Positions 1 to 5,928 of a DNA stretch of 6,185 nt are shown piece by piece. Origin of the DNA: Pseudomonadota bacterium. GTDB taxonomy: Bacteria > Pseudomonadota > Gammaproteobacteria > Burkholderiales > Burkholderiaceae_B. Within the stretch, counting starts at the first letter, position 1. Each line of letters begins with the position of its first letter. The notes below the pieces were generated by a model. That model saw only the letters and a program-made list of their open reading frames with translations, made no database searches and had not been told where the DNA came from. The position numbers and the translations under genes are program-made. The stretch covers positions 1 through 6,185 of the forward strand of contig JAEZBO010000034.1 of assembly GCA_023427085.1 (NCBI GenBank), in the 5' to 3' direction.

Positions 1-651
1 GCGCCGGCCCGCAAGCCGCCGGCACTCGCCCCCGCGGCCACCGCGCCCTTGAAGGCCGGCGCGCTGATCGATACCGCGGCGCTGGCCGCCAACGCCGATT
101 TCGATCAACTGCGTGAACTGGTGCAAGGCTGCACCGCTTGCGGCCTGTGCGAAAGCCGCAAGCAGGCGGTCTACGGCGTCGGGGCGCGCGAGCCGAGCTG
201 GATGGTGGTGGGCGAGGCGCCCGGCGAGCAGGAAGACCGCAAGGGCGAGCCTTTCGTGGGGCGTTCCGGCCAGTTGCTCGACGCGATGCTGGCCTCGGTC
301 GGCAAGAGCCGCGAGCGCGACGTCTTCATCGGCAACGTGATCAAGTGCCGTCCGCCCGGCAACCGCAATCCGCGGCCCGAGGAGATCCAGGCCTGCAGCC
401 CGTATCTGCTGCGGCAGATCTCGTTGCTGCGGCCCGAGCGCATCCTGGTGCTGGGACGCTTCGCCGCGCAGACGCTGCTGCAGACCGACGAGCCGATCGG
501 CAGCCTGCGCGGCCGCGTGCACACGCTGGCGACGCCCGATGGTCGTCAGGTACCGCTGGTGGTGAGTTATCACCCGGCCTATCTGTTGCGCAGCCCGCTC
601 GAAAAGGCCAAGGCCTGGCAGGATCTGCAGCGGACCTTGACGCTGGCGTAG
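1..651 (+). CDS. Family-4 (Fe-S) uracil-DNA glycosylase, 5'-truncated by window edge
   Basis: This enzyme removes uracil from DNA and so starts base-excision repair of deaminated cytosine. The frame is open from base 1, so the true start lies upstream; the TTG at 49 is only an internal codon. Numbering from that codon: the Fe-S ligand candidates are C28 and C31 (in CTACGLC), C100 (KCRPPGNRNP) and C116 (ACSPY), the usual four-cysteine pattern of family 4. The uracil-pocket motif GEAPGEQED is at 55-63, followed by GEPFVGRSGQLLD. The second active-site motif, HPAYLLR, starts at H175. The protein ends in the usual KAWQDLQ helix. The first visible residues are rich in Ala and Pro and look like a linker, which suggests an N-terminal extension beyond the roughly 200-residue catalytic core. 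It stops with TAG at 649-651 and converges on lplT. Family assignment is firm; total length and start are unknown. Confidence 0.95.
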   Translation, partial: APARKPPALAPAATAPLKAGALIDTAALAANADFDQLRELVQGCTACGLCESRKQAVYGVGAREPSWMVVGEAPGEQEDRKGEPFVGRSGQLLDAMLASVGKSRERDVFIGNVIKCRPPGNRNPRPEEIQACSPYLLRQISLLRPERILVLGRFAAQTLLQTDEPIGSLRGRVHTLATPDGRQVPLVVSYHPAYLLRSPLEKAKAWQDLQRTLTLA

Positions 652-759
652 CCGAGGTCGCGCGGCCTCGGTCAGCGGCGCCAGGCACGCACCAGCCGGT
701 CTGGATTCGTCGTGAAGGCGGCGCCACCGCCCCGTGCCGGGCCGGCGACGGCCGGCGCC
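652..759. other. Convergent intergenic gap with two GC hairpins
   Basis: This 108-base gap separates the stop codons of the glycosylase gene (+) and lplT (-). It holds two perfect inverted repeats. CCGAGG at 652-657 pairs with CCTCGG at 666-671 around an 8-base loop, immediately after the glycosylase stop. GCCGGC at 741-746 pairs with GCCGGC at 751-756 around a 4-base loop, immediately after the lplT stop when read on the - strand. A weaker 5-bp pair lies at 717-731 (GGCGG/CCGCC). None is followed by a T-run on either strand, so they are not classical intrinsic terminators. Their position at both gene ends suggests transcript-end or RNA-stabilising roles, but short inverted repeats are common by chance in DNA this GC-rich. 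No gene is seen here. Confidence 0.4.
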
Positions 760-2061
760 TTACAGCGCCTTGCCGTGGCCTTCCTGGCCGATCTGTTCCT
801 GCAGCGTCGGATCGCGGCGCATGTTGAGCCGGCACCAGCGCATCACCAGCAGCATCAGCGTCGACACCAGCACGCCGAACACGATGATGATGGTGTTGAT
901 GTGCAGGCCCAGCCACAGCATCAGCGTGTAGCTCGCGACCATCAGCAGGATGTTCAGTTGTTCATTGAAGTTCTGCACCGCGATCGAATGGCCGGCCGAC
1001 AGCAGCACGTGGCCGCGATGCTGCAGCAACGCGTTCATCGGCACGACGAAGTAGCCGGCCAGGCCGCCAGTCGCCAGCAGCAGCGCATAGACGCTCCAGG
1101 TCGACTGCACCAGCGGCATGAACAGCACCACCACGCCCATCAGCGCGCCCATCGGCAGCACGCTCAGCGCCCGTTGCAGCGGGATGCGGCCGGCCAGGAT
1201 CGAGCCGAACACGGTGCCGACCGCCGCCACGCCCATCAGGATCGAGGCCTGGTCCAGGCGGTAGCCCAGGTGCGAGCGGCCCCATTCGATGACGATCAGC
1301 TGCAGCGTCGCGCCGGCGCCCCAGAACAGCGTGGTGACCGCCAGCGAGATCTGGCCGAGCTTGTCGCGCCACAGGATGCGCACGTAGCCGGCGAAGGTCA
1401 GCACCAGCCTGGCCGGATTCTTCTGTTGCGGCGGGTAGGTGACGTTGGTGTGCGGAATCAGCAGGTTGCAGGCCGCCGCGGCCAGGTAGACGAAGGCGAT
1501 CATCAGGATCGCGGCTTCGGCCGGCGTGCGCACCAGGCTGTTGATCCACGGATGCGCCAGCAGCCACGACGACACCTGCGGCGAGATCAGCGCGCCGCCG
1601 ACCACCGTGCCCAGGATGATCGAGATCACCGTCAGGCCTTCGATCCAGCTGTTGCCCTTGACCAGCAGCGCCGGCGGCAGCATCTCGGTGACGATGCCGT
1701 ACTTGGCCGGCGAGTAGGCGGCCGCGCCGATGCCCACGACGGCATAAGCGGCACAGACCAGATAGGTCTGACCCGAGGTCGACAGCCCGAAGGCCGCATA
1801 ACCGAACATCAGCATGCAGCCGCAGACCTTCAAGGCATTGGTCGCGAACATCACGCGGCCCTTGGGATAGGAGTCGGCGAAGGCGCCCACGAACGCGGCC
1901 AGCAGCACATACGACAACGCAAAGCACCATTTCATGGCCGGCGTCATCCAGTCGGGACCTTGCAACTCCTGGATGAGCGCAACCGCCGCGATGAACAGGG
2001 CGTTGTCGGCCAGCGACGACAACCCTTGCGCGGCCATGACCAGGTAAAAACCTCGTTTCAA
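760..2061 (-). CDS. lplT: Lysophospholipid transporter LplT (MFS family)
   Basis: LplT is an inner-membrane major facilitator that flips lysophospholipids inward so that they can be re-acylated by Aas. The 433-residue product is hydrophobic throughout, with multiple membrane segments. It opens with MKRGFYLVMAAQGLSSLADN; the AQ...SSLADNA stretch in the first helix, including D19, is characteristic of LplT. A loop 2-3 MFS motif A variant, GAFADSYPKGR, lies at 59-69. It is somewhat longer than E. coli LplT (about 400 residues). The start is TTG (- strand, 2061-2059), chosen because GGAGGA lies 5 bases upstream and the family N-terminus begins here; the next ATG is codon 9 and would cut into helix 1. 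It stops with TAA at 762-760. It is transcribed divergently from smc and convergently with the glycosylase gene. In E. coli lplT is followed by aas; here no acyltransferase gene is adjacent, so the partner must be encoded elsewhere or substrate use may differ. Confidence 0.9.
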   Translation of the reverse strand: MKRGFYLVMAAQGLSSLADNALFIAAVALIQELQGPDWMTPAMKWCFALSYVLLAAFVGAFADSYPKGRVMFATNALKVCGCMLMFGYAAFGLSTSGQTYLVCAAYAVVGIGAAAYSPAKYGIVTEMLPPALLVKGNSWIEGLTVISIILGTVVGGALISPQVSSWLLAHPWINSLVRTPAEAAILMIAFVYLAAAACNLLIPHTNVTYPPQQKNPARLVLTFAGYVRILWRDKLGQISLAVTTLFWGAGATLQLIVIEWGRSHLGYRLDQASILMGVAAVGTVFGSILAGRIPLQRALSVLPMGALMGVVVLFMPLVQSTWSVYALLLATGGLAGYFVVPMNALLQHRGHVLLSAGHSIAVQNFNEQLNILLMVASYTLMLWLGLHINTIIIVFGVLVSTLMLLVMRWCRLNMRRDPTLQEQIGQEGHGKAL

Positions 2062-2066
2062 GCGGA

Positions 2067-2072
2067 TCCTCC
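2067..2072 (-). promoter_or_regulatory. lplT ribosome-binding site
   Basis: Read on the - strand this is GGAGGA, a near-perfect Shine-Dalgarno sequence, 5 bases before the TTG at 2061-2059. It decides the lplT start in favour of TTG over the downstream in-frame ATG at codon 9, which has no comparable site. Confidence 0.85.
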
Positions 2073-2131
2073 GGGGGCTGCCTCGTGCGGGCGGTTGTCG
2101 TGGGTGGCGTGCTCGGTTGGGTCGACCCCGC

Positions 2132-2148
2132 CGGCGCCCTCGGCGCCG
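2132..2148 (-). other. Hairpin in the predicted lplT leader
   Basis: A 7-bp perfect stem, CGGCGCC pairing with GGCGCCG around the 3-base loop CTC (+ strand), sits between the proposed lplT transcription start and its ribosome-binding site. There is no T-run after it on the - strand, so it is not a standard terminator. It could be a leader-RNA structure or a chance GC palindrome. Confidence 0.3.
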
Positions 2149-2207
2149 CCGCAGTCAGTGCTTGCTAGCGGCGCCTGGGCGGCCGCTCATTCACTTTTTA
2201 ACGAGGC

Positions 2208-2234
2208 AGTATAGCCCGCGCCTCCGGCCGCAAA
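2208..2234 (-). promoter_or_regulatory. Probable lplT promoter
   Basis: On the - strand 2213-2208 reads TATACT, a five-of-six match to the sigma-70 -10 consensus. The best -35 candidate is weak: TTTGCG at 2234-2229, with a short 15-base spacer. Downstream the DNA is A/T-rich (TTAAAAAGTGAATGA). Transcription would start near 2201, giving an lplT leader of about 140 bases. The -10 box is a clear outlier in GC-rich sequence; the -35 element is uncertain and an activator may compensate for it. Confidence 0.5.
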
Positions 2235-2279
2235 CGAGCTTTATACACGCGTGGCCGGGGCCTGGCGCGATGCGTGGGG

Positions 2280-2285
2280 TATCAT
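2280..2285 (+). promoter_or_regulatory. Candidate smc -10 box
   Basis: TATCAT matches five of six bases of the sigma-70 -10 consensus. No recognisable -35 element lies 16-18 bases upstream (the DNA there is GGGGCC-like). A start near 2292 would put the terminator-like hairpin at 2296-2311 at the very 5' end of the smc mRNA. A second candidate -10, TTTAAT, is at 2315-2320, with a weak GTAACG at 2292-2297 as its -35. I cannot choose between them from the sequence. Confidence 0.3.
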
Positions 2286-2295
2286 TGACCGGTAA

Positions 2296-2317
2296 CGGCC
2301 CCCAGGGGCCGATTTTT
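2296..2317 (+). terminator. Terminator-like hairpin with T-run upstream of smc
   Basis: CGGCCC (2296-2301) and GGGCCG (2306-2311) form a perfect 6-bp GC stem closed by the 4-base loop CCAG. One A and five Ts follow on the + strand (2313-2317). The shape is that of a short intrinsic terminator reading rightward. No + strand gene ends here, since lplT runs the other way, so it would act on transcripts that start within the intergenic region or on read-through. Alternatively the T-run belongs to the TTTAAT promoter element. Confidence 0.4.
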
Positions 2318-2369
2318 AATCCCGCGGCCCGCGCCGCGCGTTGCTGACCGAAACAGAGCCAGTCACTCC

Positions 2370-5300
2370 GTGCGCCTGACCCAGATCAAACTCGCTGGCT
2401 TCAAGTCCTTCGTCGAGCCGACCGCCATCCCCGTGCCCAGCCAACTGGTTGGCGTCGTGGGTCCGAACGGCTGCGGCAAGTCCAACATCATCGACGCGGT
2501 GCGATGGGTGCTGGGCGAGACCAAGGCATCCGAGCTGCGCGGCGAGTCGATGCAGGACGTGATCTTCAACGGGTCGGGGCACCGCAAGCCGGCCGCCCGC
2601 GCGTCGGTCGAGCTGGTGTTCGACAACAGCGAGGGCCGCGCCGCCGGCCAATGGAGCACCTACGCCGAGATCGCGGTGCGGCGCGTGCTCACGCGTGACG
2701 GCACCAGCAGCTACTTCCTCAATAACCAGCAGGTGCGGCGCCGCGACATCAACGACATCTTCCTGGGTACCGGCCTGGGGTCGCGCGGCTACGCGATCAT
2801 CGGCCAGGGCATGATCAACCGGCTGATCGAGGCCCGCCCGGAAGAGCTGCGTGTCTACCTCGAAGAAGCCGCCGGCGTGTCGCGCTACAAAGAGCGCCGC
2901 CGCGAGACCGAGAACCGGCTCTCCGACACCCGCGAGAACCTGGTGCGTGTCGAGGACATCCTGCGCGAACTGAGCGGCCAGCTCGAAAAGCTCGAGTCGC
3001 AGGCAGAGGTCGCGCGCCAGTACCGCGAACTGCAGTCCGACGGCGAACGCAAGCAGCACCTGCTGTGGTTCCAGCGCGAGGCCGCCGCGATCAAGGAGCG
3101 CGACCTGAAGGCGCGCGAGATCGAGCAGGCCCAGAACGATCTGGAAGGCGCCGTGGCGGGCCTGCGCTCCGAAGAGGCGGCGCTCGAGTCGCGCCGCCAG
3201 GCGCATTACGCCGCCGGCGACGCGGTCCATGCCGCGCAGGGCGCGCTGTACGAAGCCAATGCGCTGGTCAATACGCTCGAGGCCGAGATCCGCCACGTGG
3301 TCGATTCGCGCAATCGCCTGCAGGCGCGCCGCGTGCAGCTGCAAGAGCAGATCGCCGAGTGGCAATCGCAGCAGACCCACTGCACCGAACAGATCGCCCA
3401 GTCCGAAGAAGAACTCGCCGAGGGCGCCGCGCGCGCCGAAGCCTCGCTGCTGGCCGCGGCCGATGCGCAGGCCTTGCTGCCCGGCATCGACACCCGCGTG
3501 CGCGCGGCCGCCGCGCAGCGCGACGAGATGCGCAGCGCGCTGGCGCGGGTCGAGCAAAGCCTGGCGCTGGCCGCGCAGGCGCAACGCGACGCCGACCGGC
3601 AACTGGCGAACCTCGAGCAGCGCCACGAGCGGCTCGAACAAGAACTGCGCGAACTGCACAGCCCCGACCCGGTGCGGCTCGAGCAGCTGGCCGGTGACAA
3701 GGCCGCCGCCGAAGACCTGCTGCTCGAGGCGCAAGAGGCACTGGCCACGCTCGAAGAGCGGGTGCCCGAGGCCGATGCCGAGCGCACCCGCGCGCAGGCC
3801 GCCGCGCAGACCGAGGCGCAGTCGCTGGGCCGCCTGGAGGCGCGCATGGCGGCGCTGGCCAAGCTGCAGGAAGACGTGCAGAAGCGCGGAGCGCTCGAAC
3901 CCTGGCTGGCCCGGCACGAGCTGGCCGGCCTGTCGCGGCTGTGGCAGAAACTGCACGTCGAACCGGGCTGGGAAACCGCGCTCGAATCGGCGCTGCGCGA
4001 ACGCATGACCGGCCTGGAAGTGCGCAACCTCGACTGGGCCCGCGCCTTCGCCGACGATGCGCCGCCAGCCCGGCTGGCCTTCTATCAGCTGCCGGTGCCG
4101 GCCGCGGCGGCCGACGCGGCTGCCGCGGCCGGCCTGACGCCGCTGGCCAGCCTGCTGCGCATCACCGAACCCGAACTGCGCACCCTGCTGGGCGACTGGC
4201 TGCGCCAGGTCTACATCGCCGACGACCTGGCCCAGGCGCTGGCCGCGCGCGCCACGCTGCCGGCCGGCGCGGTGCTGGTGCTCAAGAGCGGCCATCTGGT
4301 CGACGCGCACAGCGTGCGGTTCTACGCGGCCGATTCCGAGCAGGCCGGCCTGCTGGCGCGCCAGCAGGAGATCGAGAACCTGCAGCGCGAGATCCGCGCC
4401 CAGCAACTGATCGCCGACCAGTCACGTAGCGCCGTGGCGCGCGCCGAGTCGGCCTGGCAGACGGTGTCGCAATCGCTGGCACCGGCGCGCCAGCGCGTCG
4501 CCGAGGTCACGCGCCGGCTGCACGACATCCAGCTCGAACACTCGCGGCTGCAGCAGCAGGCCCAGCAATCGGGCGAGCGCGCCGCGCGCCTGCGCGAGGA
4601 CCTGGCCGAGATCGCCGCGCAACAGGAAGAGCTGCGCGCCACGCGCGAAGAGGCCGAGGCCCGCTTCGAGACGCTCGACCAGCAGCTGGGCGACCAGCAA
4701 TCGAATTTTGCCGATGCCGAGATGGCCGGCGAGGCGCTGGCCGGCGAAGCCGAGGCCGCGCGCACCCGGCTGCGCGACCTCGAAAGGTCGGCGCAAGAAG
4801 CCGAATTCGCCGAGCGCGGCATCCGCGCCCGCATCGTCGACCTGCAGCGCAACCAGCAACTGGCGGCCGAGCAGGCCCGCCGCGCCGGTGCCGAGCTCGA
4901 GCAACTCGAGTCCGAGCTGGCGGTGCTGGACGCCTCGGCGGCGCAGGCCGGGCTGCAGGACGCGCTCGAGGCGCGCGCTGAACGCGAAGAGGTGCTGTCG
5001 CTGGCCCGCATCGAACTGGACAATCTGGCCGCGCAGTTGCGCGAGGCCGACGAAGAGCGCCTGCAGCGCGAACGCACGCTCGAGCCGCGCCGCGCCCGCA
5101 TCACCGAACTGCAGCTGCAAGAGCAGGCGGCCCGGCTGGCGATCGAACAGTACGCCGAGCAGCTCGATGGCCGCCAGCTCGACCGCGCCGCGCTGGCCGC
5201 CGATCTCGAGACGCTCGACGACGGCTGGCGCCGCGTCGGCTGGCTGCAGTCCGAGGTGCAGCGCATCACCCGCCAGATCGACAGCCTGGGCTCGGTCAAC

Positions 5301-5903
5301 CTGGCCGCGCTGGACGAACTGAACAGCTCGCGCGAGCGCAAGGGCTTCCTCGATTCGCAATATGCCGACCTGAACGACGCGATCGAGACGCTCGAGGATG
5401 CGATCCGCAAGATCGACCGCGAGACGCGCCAGCTGCTGCAAGAGACCTTCGAGACCGTCAACGGCCATTTCGGCGAGCTGTTCCCGCGCCTGTTCGGCGG
5501 CGGCGAAGCGCGCCTGAGCATGACCGGCGAAGAGATCCTCGATGCCGGCGTGCAGGTGATGGCGCAGCCGCCGGGCAAGAAGAACAGCACCATTCACCTG
5601 CTTTCCGGCGGGGAGAAGGCGCTCACCGCGATCGCGCTGGTGTTCGCCATCTTCCAGCTCAACCCGGCGCCGTTCTGCCTGCTGGACGAGGTGGACGCGC
5701 CGCTGGACGATGCCAACACCGAGCGCTACGCGCGGCTGGTGACGAAGATGAGCCAGGCCACGCAGTTCCTGTTCATCAGCCACAACAAGATCGCGATGGA
5801 GATGGCGCAGCAACTCGTGGGCGTGACCATGCAGGAGCAGGGCGTCTCGCGCATCGTCGCCGTCGACATGGAAGCTGCGCTCGGCATGGCCGAAACTGCT
5901 TGA
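2370..5903 (+). CDS. smc: Chromosome partition/condensation protein SMC
   Basis: SMC is the ATPase core of the bacterial condensin that, with ScpA and ScpB, loops and compacts DNA to help chromosome arms segregate. The 1177-residue product has the full architecture. The N-terminal head carries Walker A GPNGCGKS (31-38), R57 in ELRGES, and Q146 in YAIIGQG. A long coiled coil follows (about 170-515), rich in Glu, Arg, Gln and Ala. The hinge spans about 515-665, the returning coil about 670-1010. The C-terminal head carries signature LSGGEK (1078-1083), Walker B FCLLDE ending at catalytic E1107, D-loop PLDD (1111-1114) and switch H1138 in FISHNK. The length is typical of the family. The start is GTG at 2370, giving MRLTQIKLAGFKSF, the standard SMC N-terminus; its Shine-Dalgarno is weak (only AGAG about 13 bases upstream). 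The hinge lacks the usual glycine-rich ending. zipA follows after 25 bases; scpA and scpB are not in the window. Confidence 0.97.
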   Translation: MRLTQIKLAGFKSFVEPTAIPVPSQLVGVVGPNGCGKSNIIDAVRWVLGETKASELRGESMQDVIFNGSGHRKPAARASVELVFDNSEGRAAGQWSTYAEIAVRRVLTRDGTSSYFLNNQQVRRRDINDIFLGTGLGSRGYAIIGQGMINRLIEARPEELRVYLEEAAGVSRYKERRRETENRLSDTRENLVRVEDILRELSGQLEKLESQAEVARQYRELQSDGERKQHLLWFQREAAAIKERDLKAREIEQAQNDLEGAVAGLRSEEAALESRRQAHYAAGDAVHAAQGALYEANALVNTLEAEIRHVVDSRNRLQARRVQLQEQIAEWQSQQTHCTEQIAQSEEELAEGAARAEASLLAAADAQALLPGIDTRVRAAAAQRDEMRSALARVEQSLALAAQAQRDADRQLANLEQRHERLEQELRELHSPDPVRLEQLAGDKAAAEDLLLEAQEALATLEERVPEADAERTRAQAAAQTEAQSLGRLEARMAALAKLQEDVQKRGALEPWLARHELAGLSRLWQKLHVEPGWETALESALRERMTGLEVRNLDWARAFADDAPPARLAFYQLPVPAAAADAAAAAGLTPLASLLRITEPELRTLLGDWLRQVYIADDLAQALAARATLPAGAVLVLKSGHLVDAHSVRFYAADSEQAGLLARQQEIENLQREIRAQQLIADQSRSAVARAESAWQTVSQSLAPARQRVAEVTRRLHDIQLEHSRLQQQAQQSGERAARLREDLAEIAAQQEELRATREEAEARFETLDQQLGDQQSNFADAEMAGEALAGEAEAARTRLRDLERSAQEAEFAERGIRARIVDLQRNQQLAAEQARRAGAELEQLESELAVLDASAAQAGLQDALEARAEREEVLSLARIELDNLAAQLREADEERLQRERTLEPRRARITELQLQEQAARLAIEQYAEQLDGRQLDRAALAADLETLDDGWRRVGWLQSEVQRITRQIDSLGSVNLAALDELNSSRERKGFLDSQYADLNDAIETLEDAIRKIDRETRQLLQETFETVNGHFGELFPRLFGGGEARLSMTGEEILDAGVQVMAQPPGKKNSTIHLLSGGEKALTAIALVFAIFQLNPAPFCLLDEVDAPLDDANTERYARLVTKMSQATQFLFISHNKIAMEMAQQLVGVTMQEQGVSRIVAVDMEAALGMAETA

Positions 5904-5915
5904 AGAAGAACTCTC

Positions 5916-5920
5916 AAGGA
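5916..5920 (+). promoter_or_regulatory. zipA ribosome-binding site
   Basis: AAGGA ends 8 bases before the ATG at 5929, which is ideal spacing. The alternative in-frame ATG at 5938 (codon 4) would be 17 bases away, so the first ATG is preferred. The site lies in the 25-base gap after the smc stop, where no promoter or terminator is visible, consistent with co-transcription. Confidence 0.7.
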
Positions 5921-5928
5921 CCCCTCTG

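Larger units (their letters stand above)
2062..2369. other. Divergent lplT/smc intergenic regulatory region
   Basis: This 308-base region has no convincing protein gene and carries the regulatory DNA for two diverging genes. Local AT-rich patches stand out against the GC-rich background: 2190-2201 (TTCACTTTTTAA), 2208-2213, 2240-2246 and 2312-2320. From the lplT side outward it contains the lplT ribosome-binding site, a 7-bp GC hairpin at 2132-2148, an 11-codon reading frame on the - strand (2190-2155), the lplT -10 box at 2208-2213, a single DnaA-box-like nonamer at 2241-2249, possible smc -10 boxes at 2280-2285 and 2315-2320, and a terminator-like hairpin at 2296-2317. Confidence 0.7.

Noticed and set aside
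49..51. TTG at 49 as the start of the glycosylase gene
   Set aside because: The frame is open upstream to base 1, no Shine-Dalgarno precedes this TTG (the DNA is GCCACCGCGCCC), and the Ala/Pro-rich sequence continues across it.
712..2214. A 500-codon + strand frame opposite lplT
   Set aside because: The product is a His/Gln/Arg/Ala-rich low-complexity string, as expected from reading a hydrophobic GC-rich gene backwards. The - strand LplT reading has clear family motifs and a strong ribosome-binding site.
2285..2290. TTGACC as a -35 box for smc
   Set aside because: It matches five of six -35 bases, but 16-18 bases downstream there is only GCCGAT-like sequence. The nearest good -10 (TTTAAT, 2315-2320) would need a 24-base spacer.
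2117..2347. A 76-codon + strand frame in the intergenic region
   Set aside because: It starts in an Arg-rich stretch, shows no ribosome-binding site or recognisable motif, and crosses the promoter elements and the hairpin.
3100..3900. Recurrent short motifs (CGAGCAG, GCGCGCC, CTCGAG-like) inside smc as possible DNA repeats
   Set aside because: They follow the heptad-like Glu/Gln/Arg/Ala/Leu composition of the coiled coil and the codon bias; no regular period or exact long repeat is visible.
2316..4406. A 696-codon open frame antisense to smc, plus similar - strand frames at 4322-5593 and 4422-6101
   Set aside because: They lie opposite smc, whose protein is unmistakable. Their products are low-complexity (Leu/Arg/Gln/Ala- or Ser/Arg-rich) with no recognisable domain. 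Long antisense frames are expected in GC-rich genes with biased third positions.
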